A stretch of DNA of 64,000 nt from DATBSL01 sp964561785 (GCA_964561785.1 CAZLRF010000003.1:76402-140401), one strand, 5' to 3'; counted from the stretch's first letter, positions 1 to 8,794 are shown. Numbers and translations: made by a program. Notes: generated by a model not told the origin, from the sequence alone.

Positions 1-1423
1 CGGCCAGGGTGAGGCGGAGCTGGAGGAAGCGGGCCCGCTCGCTGCGGATCGCTTCACCGCCCGCGATCGTCGCCGACCACGGGCTCCACGTCGCGTCCGG
101 GGTGGCCGTGTTGCCGGCGCGGGTCTCGAGGCGCACCTCGGTGCCGGGCGGCGCCTCGCCCTCCCAGGCGAGCCGGCCCCAGCTCGAGACGACCTCGGCG
201 TCGCGCGGGCGCGAGACGAACGTGCCCTGGCGCGACACGGAGGCGTCGAGCGCGTGGAGGCGCGAGGGGTTCGACGTGACGAGGACGGCCCCGTCGGCGG
301 CCGCGACCAGGGCCGTCACCTGCTCGGCGGGAAGGGTCGCGACGAGGGCCCAGCGCCCGTCGGCGCCGACGCGGTAGACCTTGCCCTTGTTTCCGGTGCC
401 GACGAGGACGCCCTTCTCGGTGAGCGCGGCCGCGTGCGGCACGTCGTCGGGAGAGCTCCAGAGGGTGTCGACCTCGCCGCCGGGCCGCAGGCGCAGGAGC
501 GCGCCCTTCGGCGGGCCGGCCGGCTGGGCGTCGGTGGCGGCCGAGGAGGGCGTCGCGGAGGCGGCCCCCGGCGCGACGGCGAAGCTCTCGCTGACCGTGA
601 CCTCGGCGACCACGGCGCCCGTCGGCGGGGCCGCGGGGGCGGGTGCCGCCGGCGCCCGGACAGTCTCGGTCGTCCGACCGTCCACCACCGCCGCGTAGAG
701 GCTGCCGTCCGTCCCGACCGCGAGGGCCTTCACCTCCCGGAACGCGGAGTCGTGCAGGGCGAAGGACTTCCCGGGGGCGTCGATGCGGAACACGAGACCC
801 TCGGGGGCCGTCCCCGCGAACACGCGTCCTCTCTCGTCGAGGGCGAGCGCGAGGACGTGGGTCTCGGTGGTCTCGAGCAGGAGCTCGGCCTTGCCGTCGG
901 CTCCCACCCGGTACACGCGGCCCTCGCCACCGGTGGCGACGATGAGGGCCCCTGTCCGGTCGAAGGCGAGGGCCCAGACGTAGGTCTCGACGGGATCGAA
1001 GACCCGCGTCGCCCGTCCCGCGGCGTCGATCGCGTAGACCGCCCCGTCGGGCGACGTGCCGGCGTACACGCGCCCGTCGGGGGAGACGGCGACCGCGTGG
1101 ACCTCGGGCTCCTCGGCGTCGAACAGGACCGCCCCTCGCTCGCCCTCGACCCGCAGGACGCGGCCGTCGTTGCCGGTCCCGACGTAGAGGACGCCCCTCG
1201 CGTCCCGCGCGACGGACCACCCGTTCGGCGCGCCGGTGTCGTGGACGAGACGCGTGGCCGGGCCGAGGCGCAGCCGGCCCTGCGAGTCGACGGCGAGGCC
1301 CTCGAGGTCTCCCTCGAGAAATGCGCGCGCGCCCTCGAGGCGCCAGAAGCGCGGCCCGGCGGCGCCGAGAGGCACGGCGAGGAGGAGCGCGAGCAGGGCG
1401 CCGATGGCTGGAGCACGGGACAT
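1..1423 (-). CDS. Exported NHL/beta-propeller-like protein (3' end outside window)
   Basis: Reading the minus strand from the ATG at 1423 gives an open frame to the window edge (about 474 codons, no stop), so the C-terminus is missing. It starts with a typical signal peptide (MSRAPAIGALLALLLAVPLG). It then repeats short units of the type GxLYVGTGxxGxVxRVxxxG, such as GVLYVGTGNDGRVLRV, GRVYAGTSPDGAVYAID and GRVFAGTAPEGLVFRID, which is the blade pattern of NHL/SMP-30-like propellers. A Pro/Ala-rich linker lies near residues 285-320, followed by more blades. The gene starts 2 nt after the stop of the S55-domain gene, so the two are probably co-transcribed. The substrate is unknown. The family type is fairly clear; the function is not. 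Confidence 0.75.
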   Translation of the reverse strand, partial: MSRAPAIGALLALLLAVPLGAAGPRFWRLEGARAFLEGDLEGLAVDSQGRLRLGPATRLVHDTGAPNGWSVARDARGVLYVGTGNDGRVLRVEGERGAVLFDAEEPEVHAVAVSPDGRVYAGTSPDGAVYAIDAAGRATRVFDPVETYVWALAFDRTGALIVATGGEGRVYRVGADGKAELLLETTETHVLALALDERGRVFAGTAPEGLVFRIDAPGKSFALHDSAFREVKALAVGTDGSLYAAVVDGRTTETVRAPAAPAPAAPPTGAVVAEVTVSESFAVAPGAASATPSSAATDAQPAGPPKGALLRLRPGGEVDTLWSSPDDVPHAAALTEKGVLVGTGNKGKVYRVGADGRWALVATLPAEQVTALVAAADGAVLVTSNPSRLHALDASVSRQGTFVSRPRDAEVVSSWGRLAWEGEAPPGTEVRLETRAGNTATPDATWSPWSATIAGGEAIRSERARFLQLRLTLA

Positions 1424-1425
1424 GG

Positions 1426-3237
1426 CTACCTCTCGACGGGGATGGTGATCTGCCGCCACCCCGAGAGCGCCCGGTCGGTGGCGAGGTCCCCTTGCCAGAC
1501 CGGGGATGTGGGGAGGGACACGAGGCTCGCCCCCTGGTCGGAGGAGCCGAGCACGGAGAGAACCGAGCCGGGCAGCGAGGGCATCGGCGCGCCGGCGAGA
1601 ACGGCCCCTCCCGCCGGCCGCGTGAGGCGGGCGTAGAGCCGGTTCCCGGAGCGCAGCCGCTCGATCGCGCGCAGGAGGGCGGGCAGGTCGCGCGGGGCGA
1701 GCCCCTGCCGCATCTCGCGCTGCTCGATCGCGTCCATCGTGGCCGCGTCGGAGACGAGGAGGGTGTAGCTGCCGGCGGGGGCGCTGGCCGGGACCGGCAC
1801 CGGCAGGTCGACGCGCTCGGTCTCGCCCCGGCGGTTGCGCAGGAGGACCCTGACCGAGGCGGTCGTGCCGGCGCGCACGGGCAGCCGGCCGTCGACCCAG
1901 ACGCGGTGCAGCTCGGCCGCCTGGACGGTCTCCAGGGCGTCGACCGCCACGTCGAGCCGCTCGAGGGCGACGCGCCCGAAGTCGTTGGCGAAGAGGGCGG
2001 CGAGCGGCGAGGCCACCGCGAGCGCGGCCTCGGGCGCCGGCTGGTCGGAGGCGGCGACGTCCTCGACGCGGATCGAGCGCCCCCCCTCGAGGGAGAGCCG
2101 GGCCTCGACCCGCAGCGTCGCGGCCCCGAGGGCCCGCTCGTGCCCCTGCAGGACCGAGAGGAGGCAGACGTAGGCGAGGGTGGGGGTGAACAGCTCGTCG
2201 TCCACCATGCGGAAGCGGAAGACGCGCTCCGCGGAGCGCGGCGAGCGCAGGCGCACCTCGACCGGGACGAGGCGCGGCGGCTCGCCGAGCCGCCCCGCGA
2301 CCGCGGTCGCGCGGTCCTGGTCGATCGTCCCCACGGGCTCGAACGCCGCCGCGATCTTCCAGGACACCTGCAGGCTCGGGAAGACGGAGTACACCCACGC
2401 CTTCTTCATGGGGAACCGGGTGGGCCCGAGGTTGTAGAAGGGGTGGCCGAAGGCCCAGACGCGCGCGCCGTCGACGTGGGTGACGGTGCCGGTGGCGGAG
2501 AGGTCGAGGTCCCCCTCGACGAGCGAGATGCCGATCGCGGAGCCCGGCGCGAGGTCGCCCAGGGGGCCGGGGCGCGACGCCGAGGAGCCGCCCGCCACGG
2601 GCGCGAAGCCCATCGAGGCGAAGACGCCGCGCGCCCACTCGAAGGCGGCGGGGTCGAACCCCGAGAAGACGAGGGGCAGCGAGAGCGGGGCGAGGGTCGC
2701 GCCGGAGAGCCCCGGCGGCAGCGGCGTGTCGCCCGGGACCACCGGGATCGTCGGCCGCAGCGGCCGCTCGAGGGCGGCGAGCAGGGCGGCGCGGTCGAGG
2801 CGCAGCCCGGCGCCGGCGCGCAGGCGCGCCGAGGCGGCGCGGGGGGCGACCGTTGCGGTGGCCTCCGCCATCTCGGCGAACGGCGTGATTCCGGCGATGG
2901 GCAGCTTGCCGAAGGGAAAGGCGTACGCGACCGCCCCGACGAGACGCCCGTCGACGTACACGGGCGAGCCGCTCATGCCGGCGATGACACCCGTCTCGGC
3001 GAGGGGCCCGCCCGCGAGTCGGGCGAGGATCAGGCTCTGGCGGGGCCCGAGGGCGTTCTCGAGGACGCCGAGGATCCGTACCGAGAACTCCTCGACCCGC
3101 GAGCCCTCGAACACCGTTCGGCCGACGCCCTCCATCCCGGGCCGCACGTCCGAGAGGGGCATGATCTCGACCGCCCGGGCGGGACGCGCGGCGACGATGA
3201 GCAGCGTGAGGGCGAGAAGCGGGCGCGCGGGTCGCAT
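1426..3237 (-). CDS. Exported SpoIVB/S55-type serine peptidase domain protein
   Basis: A 603-residue exported protein beginning with signal peptide MRPARPLLALTLLIVAARPA. It contains GMSGSP at residues 87-92, the serine motif of the S55 (SpoIVB) peptidases, followed by a DGRLVGAVAYAF strand. Further on is WAFGHPF with His265, which resembles the ALGH histidine motif of SpoIVB. In SpoIVB the His motif comes first, so the order here is reversed. The C-terminal half, about residues 290-603, has no motif I recognise. An ATG at 3246 would add MPG, but it overlaps a -10-like box (3245-3250), so I prefer the ATG at 3237, which makes a better signal peptide. Peptidase activity is inferred; in Acidobacteriota-type genomes such proteins are usually of unknown substrate. 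Confidence 0.8.
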   Translation of the reverse strand: MRPARPLLALTLLIVAARPARAVEIMPLSDVRPGMEGVGRTVFEGSRVEEFSVRILGVLENALGPRQSLILARLAGGPLAETGVIAGMSGSPVYVDGRLVGAVAYAFPFGKLPIAGITPFAEMAEATATVAPRAASARLRAGAGLRLDRAALLAALERPLRPTIPVVPGDTPLPPGLSGATLAPLSLPLVFSGFDPAAFEWARGVFASMGFAPVAGGSSASRPGPLGDLAPGSAIGISLVEGDLDLSATGTVTHVDGARVWAFGHPFYNLGPTRFPMKKAWVYSVFPSLQVSWKIAAAFEPVGTIDQDRATAVAGRLGEPPRLVPVEVRLRSPRSAERVFRFRMVDDELFTPTLAYVCLLSVLQGHERALGAATLRVEARLSLEGGRSIRVEDVAASDQPAPEAALAVASPLAALFANDFGRVALERLDVAVDALETVQAAELHRVWVDGRLPVRAGTTASVRVLLRNRRGETERVDLPVPVPASAPAGSYTLLVSDAATMDAIEQREMRQGLAPRDLPALLRAIERLRSGNRLYARLTRPAGGAVLAGAPMPSLPGSVLSVLGSSDQGASLVSLPTSPVWQGDLATDRALSGWRQITIPVER

Positions 3238-3244
3238 CCCGGGC

Positions 3245-3274
3245 ATGTTAAAGGCCGCCGGCCTCCGCGCGCAA
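3245..3274 (-). promoter_or_regulatory. Predicted promoter of the S55-domain gene
   Basis: On the minus strand TTGCGC (3274-3269) and TAACAT (3250-3245) are separated by 18 nt. The ATG at 3237 lies 8 nt after the -10 box and has no Shine-Dalgarno sequence, so the transcript may be leaderless. The -35 match is only moderate. Confidence 0.4.
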
Positions 3275-3281
3275 AGCGCGC
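3267..3281. repeat. Perfect GC palindrome between divergent promoters
   Basis: GCGCGC, AAA, GCGCGC forms a perfect 6-bp inverted repeat with a 3-nt loop. It lies directly against the -35 box of the rightward promoter and overlaps the -35 region of the leftward one. It could be an operator or simply a local hairpin; no T-tract follows. Confidence 0.4.
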
Positions 3282-3311
3282 TTGACCGCCCGGCGCTGCG
3301 GCCTATACGAT
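3282..3311 (+). promoter_or_regulatory. Predicted sigma70-type promoter of the TM2-like gene
   Basis: TTGACC (3282-3287) is followed by TATACG at 3304 (16-nt spacer) or TACGAT at 3306 (18-nt spacer). The start site would be near 3317, so coding cannot begin at the TTG inside the -35 box even though the frame is open from there. Confidence 0.6.
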
Positions 3312-3320
3312 CGGCGGGTT

Positions 3321-3725
3321 TTGGCGGACACCGACTCTCGAGGAAAGCCGGACCCGGTGCGCACGGCGACCGCGGGTCTGCTCGCCTGGGTGTGGCCCGG
3401 GCTGGGGCACCTCTACCTGGGCCGCAGGGGCAAGGGCCTCGTGCTCATGGGCTCGATCCTGCTCCTCTTCGTGCTGGGTGTCACGATGGACTCCCGCCTG
3501 CAGCTGCACCTGGGGCTCGAGGACCCTCTCGCGCTCCTGTTCAGCGTGGCCCAGATGGGAGTGGGGGCGCCCTACCTGCTCGCCCGCCTCGGCGGCCTCG
3601 GGGGGGGGCTCGTGACGTCGCCCAGCTACGAGTACGGGAACACCTTCACCGCGGTCGCGGGGCTGCTCAACGTGCTGGTGCTCCTCGACGCGCTCGACAC
3701 GGCTCGGGGGGTGCGCGGCAAGTGA
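3321..3725 (+). CDS. Small TM2-like membrane protein
   Basis: A 134-residue protein if translation starts at TTG 3321; GTG 3357 (VRTATAG) is an equally reasonable start, because the predicted transcription start is near 3317. The core AWVWPGLGHLYLGRRGKGL is the Pro-Gly-x-Gly-xx-Tyr-x-Gly turn typical of TM2-domain and related small membrane proteins. It is followed by hydrophobic segments around MGSILLLFVLGVT, LLFSVAQMGVGAPYLLA and TAVAGLLNVLVLLDAL. The C-terminal region carries SPSYEYGNTFT before the last helix, a pattern often seen in such proteins. The stop overlaps the GTG of the next small membrane gene, which suggests translational coupling. The function is unknown; location in the inner membrane is inferred from hydrophobicity. 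Confidence 0.7.
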   Translation: MADTDSRGKPDPVRTATAGLLAWVWPGLGHLYLGRRGKGLVLMGSILLLFVLGVTMDSRLQLHLGLEDPLALLFSVAQMGVGAPYLLARLGGLGGGLVTSPSYEYGNTFTAVAGLLNVLVLLDALDTARGVRGK

Positions 3726-3898
3726 TCCACTCCCATCTCGTCACCCTCGTCGTGTTCTCGGCGCTCGTCTCGACCGTCTTCGCGACGCTCCTGCGCGACA
3801 CGCCCCGCGAGCGCCTGCGCTTCGGCCTCAAGGCCTTCGCGGGCTTCGTGCTCTCGACGCTCGCGATCGCCTGGCTGACGAACCCGTTCCCGCGCTGA
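3722..3898 (+). CDS. 58-residue predicted membrane protein
   Basis: GTG at 3722 overlaps the TGA of the preceding gene (GTGA). The product begins MIHSHLVTLVVFSALVSTVF, continues with a charged loop (LLRDTPRERLRFGLK) and ends with a second hydrophobic stretch (FAGFVLSTLAIAWLT), giving two likely membrane helices. The tight overlap and the shared hydrophobic character suggest that it acts with the TM2-like protein upstream. I recognise no family. The gene is short, but its composition is clearly protein-like and the start/stop coupling supports it. Confidence 0.65.
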   Translation: MIHSHLVTLVVFSALVSTVFATLLRDTPRERLRFGLKAFAGFVLSTLAIAWLTNPFPR

Positions 3899-3903
3899 GG
3901 CGC

Positions 3904-4914
3904 TCAGCGCGGGGCGGCCAGCCAGCGCGGGGCCGCCATCCGGTAGCCCGCGTCCTCGGTCCGCAGGACCTTGCGGCCGCTGCCGTCGGGCTGGAGGACG
4001 ACGAGCTCGGAGCGCGACGCGGCCGCGTCGGTCTCGACGTACAGCAGGCCCTCGTTTCCCCAGTCCGGCGCGCCGCGGAAGCGCGGGCCGCTCGCGATCG
4101 TCACGGGCTGGGAGCGGCCGTCCGTCCGCAGGGTGAGGATGTCCCACGTGCCGAGCCCCCCGTTGCCCGTCGACGTCAGACGGCGGAACGCGATCGACGT
4201 GCCGTCGGGGGAGAAGACGGGATCGGCGTCGGAGCCGACCACGTACGGGGTGCCGGGCAGGGCCTCGCCGGTCGCGGGGCCCGAGGTGAGCGGGGTGTCC
4301 CGGAAGAGGTAGATCCGGCTCACCCCGGCTTCGTCGCGCTCGTACACCGCGGTGCGCGAGAACGGGTCGATGCCCGCGTTGCGCTCGCTGATCGCGAGGC
4401 TCTCGGTGAGGTTCTGCTCCTGCTGTCCGTTGGGCTGCGAGAAGAACAGGTCGGCCTGGTTCGTCTGGGGGATGAGCGCCGAGTAGACGAGGAAGCTGTC
4501 GTCGGAGGACCAGTCGACCGAGTCGATGCGCCGGTTCGAGAACAGGATCGTCTCGACCGAGCGGGAGAGGTCCATGAAGTAGAGAGCGTTCGCGCCTTGC
4601 TCGGCCTGCGGGGTCGTGCGGATCGCCGCGACGCGGACCCGCTGGGGGGACGGGGCCACGGAGACGAAGTCGCAGGGAGGCGAGGCCTTCTCGGCGCAGG
4701 TCGTCAGGCGCTCGACCGAGGTGCCCGCGGCGTCGAGGGCGAGCAGCTCGCGGGGGCCGCCGGGCTGGGCCGCCCAGGACCCGCTCACGAACATGAGGGC
4801 GGCGGAGGCCGAGGGCGGGCGCGACAGCCCCCGGCCGGCGAAGGGGTTGCCGTCGTCGTCGCCGCACGCGGCGGTGAGGAGGGCGGCGGCGACGACGAGG
4901 CAGCGGCGGAGCAT
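3904..4914 (-). CDS. TolB/PD40-like beta-propeller lipoprotein
   Basis: A 336-residue lipoprotein precursor: MLRRCLVVAAALLTAACGDD has a clear lipobox (LTAAC, Cys17), so it should be lipid-anchored after processing. The mature part contains repeated WD40/PD40-like units, for example SVDWSSDDSFLVYSA, DADPVFSPDGTSIAFRR and GAPDWGNEGLLYVE, as in TolB-type propellers that read out as tables of values. A role in the Tol-Pal system is not implied, since no tol genes are adjacent. The ATG is 6 nt from a -10 box with no Shine-Dalgarno, so it may be translated from a leaderless mRNA. It converges with the small membrane gene (stop to stop, 5 nt). Confidence 0.75.
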   Translation of the reverse strand: MLRRCLVVAAALLTAACGDDDGNPFAGRGLSRPPSASAALMFVSGSWAAQPGGPRELLALDAAGTSVERLTTCAEKASPPCDFVSVAPSPQRVRVAAIRTTPQAEQGANALYFMDLSRSVETILFSNRRIDSVDWSSDDSFLVYSALIPQTNQADLFFSQPNGQQEQNLTESLAISERNAGIDPFSRTAVYERDEAGVSRIYLFRDTPLTSGPATGEALPGTPYVVGSDADPVFSPDGTSIAFRRLTSTGNGGLGTWDILTLRTDGRSQPVTIASGPRFRGAPDWGNEGLLYVETDAAASRSELVVLQPDGSGRKVLRTEDAGYRMAAPRWLAAPR

Positions 4915-4919
4915 GGGGC

Positions 4920-4949
4920 AGCGTAGACCCCGCTCGCGGGCCGAGTCAA
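4920..4949 (-). promoter_or_regulatory. Predicted promoter of the PD40 lipoprotein (leaderless)
   Basis: Minus strand TTGACT (4949-4944) and TACGCT (4925-4920) are 18 nt apart. The ATG at 4914 is 6 nt downstream of the -10, near the expected transcription start, with no ribosome-binding site. Confidence 0.6.
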
Positions 4950-4974
4950 GGCAGCGTGCTTTAGGCAGCGTGCT
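4949..4974. repeat. 12-bp direct repeat in the divergent ribH/lipoprotein promoter
   Basis: AGGCAGCGTGCT occurs at 4949-4960 and again at 4963-4974 (period 14 bp). It lies between the leftward -35 box and the rightward -10 box. It may be a regulator site or a local duplication. Confidence 0.5.
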
Positions 4975-4979
4975 ATAGT
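4971..4979 (+). promoter_or_regulatory. Extended -10 promoter of ribH
   Basis: TGcTATAGT (TG at 4971-4972, TATAGT at 4974-4979) is an extended -10 box. No convincing -35 is present. The ribH ATG is 11 nt after the box, giving at most a very short leader. Confidence 0.55.
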
Positions 4980-4989
4980 CGGCGATCGC

Positions 4990-5478
4990 ATGAAGGAGCC
5001 TCCTCGAGAACGTCCCTCCGCGCGCGGGCTGCACATCGCGATCGTGCGCGCCCTGTTCAACCGCGCGGTGACCGACGGGCTCCTCGAGGGCGCCCTCGCC
5101 GCCCTGGGGGAGATGGGGGCCGCGCGGCGCGACGTCGCCGTCTTCGACCTCCCGGGCGCGTTCGAGCTGCCCCTCGCCGCCGCCGTCGCCGCCCGCTCGG
5201 GCCGGTTCGACGCGGTGGTGGCCCTGGGGGCCGTGGTGCGCGGGGAGACGGACCACTACGACCACGTGGCGCGCGAGGCCGCGTCCGGGCTCGCGGCCGT
5301 GTCCCGGGAGACGGGCGTCCCGGTCGCGTTCGGCGTGCTGACGGTGAGGCGCGAGGCGCAGGCCCGGAAGCGCTCGGCGCCGGGGCCGGAGAACAAGGGC
5401 GCCGAGGCGGCGCGGGCCGCGGTGGCGACCGTCCTCGCCCTGCGGGCGATCGCGGGACGCCGTTCGCGGCGGGGCTGA
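4990..5478 (+). CDS. ribH: 6,7-dimethyl-8-ribityllumazine synthase
   Basis: RibH joins 5-amino-6-ribitylaminouracil and dihydroxybutanone phosphate to make lumazine, the step before riboflavin synthase. The 162-residue length is normal. The N-terminal RALFNRAV matches the substrate-binding FN motif, PGAFELP binds the pyrimidine/phosphate, and GAVVRGETDHYDHVA contains the conserved His used in catalysis. PVAFGVLT and the C-terminal NKGAEAARA helix follow in the expected order. It heads a tightly packed unit with nusB (stop and start overlap as TGATG), a common riboflavin-nusB pairing in bacteria. The other rib genes are not in the window. The start is the first ATG after an extended -10 box. 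Confidence 0.93.
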   Translation: MKEPPRERPSARGLHIAIVRALFNRAVTDGLLEGALAALGEMGAARRDVAVFDLPGAFELPLAAAVAARSGRFDAVVALGAVVRGETDHYDHVAREAASGLAAVSRETGVPVAFGVLTVRREAQARKRSAPGPENKGAEAARAAVATVLALRAIAGRRSRRG

Positions 5479-5894
5479 TGGGCCGACGGACCAAGGCCCG
5501 CGAGTGCGCCTTCCAGCTGCTCTACCAGTGGGAGATCACCCGCGAGCCCATGGGCGCGGTGCTCGAGGGCTTCTGGCGGCTGCGGGCCGGGACGCCCCAG
5601 GTCCGGGCGATGGCGCAGCGGCTCGCGGTCGGGGCGCAGACCCGGGCGGACGAGCTCGACGCGGCGATCGCACAGGCCGCGACCCACTGGCGGCTCGACC
5701 GGATCGCGACGGTCGACCGCACGATCCTGCGCCTCGGGGCCTACGAGCTCGCGGCCGAGACCCGGACGCCGGCGGCGGTCGTCCTCGACGAGGCGGTCGA
5801 GCTCGCCAAGCGCTTCGGCGAGGAGGACTCGCCGGCGTTCGTCAACGGGGTGCTCGACGCGATCCGCCGCCGCGTGCGCGGCGACCGGGAGTGA
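5478..5894 (+). CDS. nusB: Transcription antitermination factor NusB
   Basis: NusB binds boxA RNA with ribosomal protein S10 in rRNA antitermination complexes. The 138-residue protein starts MGRRTKARECAFQLLYQWEI, the typical Arg-rich N-terminus. It contains the conserved C-terminal helices LDRIATVDRTILRLGAYEL and PAAVVLDEAVELAKRFG, ending with SPAFVNGVLDAI. Its ATG overlaps the ribH stop, and lysS follows after 8 nt. Length and motif order are normal, so assignment is secure. Confidence 0.93.
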   Translation: MGRRTKARECAFQLLYQWEITREPMGAVLEGFWRLRAGTPQVRAMAQRLAVGAQTRADELDAAIAQAATHWRLDRIATVDRTILRLGAYELAAETRTPAAVVLDEAVELAKRFGEEDSPAFVNGVLDAIRRRVRGDRE

Positions 5895-5902
5895 GGGGGG
5901 AC

Positions 5903-7552
5903 ATGAGCGAGGACGAGCAGGGCGACGCGGCGGAGGCCGAGCCGGCGGTCCCGGGCTGGCCGGCGGAGTCCGGGCGGCGCCTGTCGAAGGCCGGGGCCCT
6001 GCGCGCCGCGGGACGCGAGGTCTACCCCACGCGGTACGAGCGCACGCACCGTCTGGGTGAGATCCTCTCGCTCTTCGGGCAGAAGACCCTCGAGGAGCTC
6101 GAGTCGCTCGCGGTGCCCGTGCGGGTCGCCGGGCGGGTGCTGACGAAGCGGGGCCACGGCAAGGCGTCCTTCGCGACGCTCGGGGACGGGGAGAGCCGGC
6201 TCCAGGTCTACGTGCGCTCGGACGAGGTGGGCGAGGAGGCCTACCGGATGCTCGACCTCGTCGACCTCGGCGACTTCATCGGGGTCGCGGGGCGGGTCAT
6301 GCGCACGCGCAAGGGCGAGCTCAGCGTGCAGGCGCGGGAGATCGCCTTCCTGTCGAAGGCGCTGCTGCCGCCGCCCGAGAAGTGGCACGGCCTCGCCGAC
6401 GTCGAGGTGCGCTACCGCCAGCGCTACCTCGACCTCCTCGCCAACCCCGAGGTGCGCCGGACCTTTCTCCTCCGCAGCCGGCTGATCGCCGCGGTGCGCC
6501 GCTTCCTCGACGAGCGGGGCTACGTCGAGGTCGAGACGCCGATGATGCAGCCGATCGCGGGCGGAGCGGTGGCCCGGCCGTTCGTGACCCACCACAACGC
6601 GCTCGACGTCGACCTCTACCTGCGCATCGCCCCCGAGCTGTACCTCAAGCGGCTCGTGGTCGGCGGCTTCGAGCGCGTCTACGAGATCAACCGCAACTTC
6701 CGGAACGAGGGCATCTCCTCGATGCACAACCCGGAGTTCACGATGCTCGAGTTCTACACCGCCTACTTCGACTGCCGCGACGTGATCGCGGTGACCGAGG
6801 AGCTCGTGGCGGCGGCGGCGCTCGCGGCGGGCGAGGTCCCGCTCGCCTTCCGGGGGCGGCCCCTCTCGTTCGCGCGGCCCTTCCGCAGGGTGCGGATGAC
6901 GGAGGCGCTCGCCGAGGTGGCCTCCGACGAGGGGTGGGGCGTCGACGAGGCGGTCCTCTGCGATCCGGGGCGCCTCGAGGCCTGGCTGCGCTCCGCGCCG
7001 CGGCCCGCGGGGCTCGAGCCCGGGTCGCGCGAGGCCGAGGTCTTCGCGGAGGAAGCGTCGTGGGCGCGGCTGTCCGGGCTCTCCCACGGCAAGCGCGTGG
7101 CGCACCTGTTCGAGACGTTCGTCGAGCGGCGCTGGGACCCCGACCGCACGCGGCTGTGGGAGCCCACGTTCGTCGTGGACCACCCGGTCGAGGTCTCGCC
7201 GCTCGCCAAGGCCCACCCGGACCGACCGGGCGTGGCCGACCGCTTCGAGCTCTTCGCGGCGGGGATGGAGATCGCGAACGGCTTCTCGGAGCTCAACGAC
7301 CCGCTCGAGCAGCGCTCGCGCTTTCTCGCCCAGCTCGCCGAGCGCGAGCGGGGCGACGTCGAGGCGCACTCGATGGACGAGGACTACGTCCGCGCGCTCG
7401 GGCACGGGCTACCCCCGACCGGGGGCTGCGGGGTCGGCATCGACCGCCTCGCGATGATCCTCACCGGCTCGCCGTCGATCCGCGACGTGATCCTCTTCCC
7501 GCACATGCGGCCCGAGGGGGGGCGCAGGCGCGAGGACGAGCCCGCGGGCTGA
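5903..7552 (+). CDS. lysS: Lysyl-tRNA synthetase, class II
   Basis: A 549-residue class II synthetase that charges tRNA-Lys. After an acidic N-terminal tail comes an OB-fold anticodon domain (about residues 60-170, VRVAGRVLTKRGHGKASF). The catalytic core has motif 2 (RNFRNEGISSMHNPEFTM) and motif 3 (GCGVGIDRLAMILTG). The segment HVEVETPMMQ-like (GYVEVETPMMQPIAGGA) is the usual motif 1 region. ERYQRYLDL-type sequence (VRYRQRYLDLLAN) is also conserved in LysRS. The ATG at 5903 is 8 nt after nusB and the stop is 10 nt before the LolC-type gene. Everything needed for activity appears present. Confidence 0.94.
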   Translation: MSEDEQGDAAEAEPAVPGWPAESGRRLSKAGALRAAGREVYPTRYERTHRLGEILSLFGQKTLEELESLAVPVRVAGRVLTKRGHGKASFATLGDGESRLQVYVRSDEVGEEAYRMLDLVDLGDFIGVAGRVMRTRKGELSVQAREIAFLSKALLPPPEKWHGLADVEVRYRQRYLDLLANPEVRRTFLLRSRLIAAVRRFLDERGYVEVETPMMQPIAGGAVARPFVTHHNALDVDLYLRIAPELYLKRLVVGGFERVYEINRNFRNEGISSMHNPEFTMLEFYTAYFDCRDVIAVTEELVAAAALAAGEVPLAFRGRPLSFARPFRRVRMTEALAEVASDEGWGVDEAVLCDPGRLEAWLRSAPRPAGLEPGSREAEVFAEEASWARLSGLSHGKRVAHLFETFVERRWDPDRTRLWEPTFVVDHPVEVSPLAKAHPDRPGVADRFELFAAGMEIANGFSELNDPLEQRSRFLAQLAERERGDVEAHSMDEDYVRALGHGLPPTGGCGVGIDRLAMILTGSPSIRDVILFPHMRPEGGRRREDEPAG

Positions 7553-7562
7553 GGAGGCGAGG

Positions 7563-8794
7563 GTGCCCTGGGAGCTGCGGGTCGCGCTGCGCTACCTGAC
7601 CGCCCGCCGCAAGCAGGCCTTCATCTCGCTCATCTCGGGGGTCGCGGTGCTGGGCGTCGCGGTCGGGGTGATGGCGCTCCTGGTGGCCCTGGGCCTCATG
7701 ACGGGCCTGCAGTCCGAGATCCGCTCCCGCATCCTCGGGGCGATGCCCCATCTCACCGTCTTCCCGGCCGGGGGGGGCGGCCTCGAGGACGCGGCGGAGG
7801 TGGCGGCGCGGGTGCGGCGCGTCGACGGCGTGGCGGGGGCCGCCCCCGCGCTGTACGGCAAGGCGCTCCTCGGGTCGACCTCGGGGGCGGCCGTCGCCAC
7901 CCTCAAGGGGATCTCGCCCGCCGACGAGCGCACGGTGACCGACGTCCTCTCCCGGGTCCGGGAGGGGGACGCCTCGGCCCTGCTGCGCCCGCCCGACGGG
8001 GGACCGGCGCCCGTGCTCCTCGGCAGCGCCCTCGCCGACGGCCTGAACGTCGGCGTCGGCGACGTGGTGACGATCACCTCGCCCCAGGGCCGGCTGTCCC
8101 CGGTCGGGCTGCTCCCCCGCGTCGCGCGGCTGCGCGTCGTCGGGACGGTGAAGACCGGGCTTTACGAGTTCGACGCCGGCTTCGGCTACCTGCCGCTCGA
8201 GTCGGCGCGGAGGCTCTTCGACGAGTCGGGACGCAGCGTGCGCGTCGAAGCGCGGCTTCACGACATGTTCGCGGTCAAGCCCGCCGCGCGCGAGGTCCTG
8301 GCCGCGCTCGGCGAGGGGTACGTCACGACCGACTGGGTGGAGATGAACCAGAACCTCTTCTCCGCCCTGTGGATCGAGAAGATGGCGATCGGCATCACGA
8401 TCGGCCTCATCGTCGCCGTGGCCGCGCTCAACATCGTGGCGACCCTCGTCCTCATGGTCATGGAGAAGCACAAGGACATCGCGATCCTGGTGTCGATGGG
8501 CGCCTCGCGTTCGGCGATCCAGCGCATCTTCGTGCTGCAGGGCACCCTGATCGGCGCCGCGGGCACCGCGGTGGGGGGGCTCCTCGGGTGGGGGGCCTGC
8601 CGTCTGCTCGACCGACACCGGGTGATCCGCATCCCCGAGGACGTCTACCAGATCGCCTGGGTGCCGTTCCGCCTGCTCCCCGGCGACGCCGCGGTCGTCC
8701 TCGCGGGGGCGCTGCTCGTGTGCTTCCTCGCCACCCTCTACCCGGCGCGGGGAGCGGCCCGCCTCGATCCGGCCGAGGCCCTCCGGTACGAGTG

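Noticed and set aside
254..1636. Long open frames on the plus strand over the beta-propeller and S55 genes
   Set aside because: Arg/Gly/Pro-rich without motifs; the minus strand gives a signal peptide, repeats and S55 motifs. They are high-GC shadow frames.
3282..3320. TTG at 3282 as start of the TM2-like gene
   Set aside because: This TTG is part of the -35 box TTGACC, so it cannot be in the transcript.
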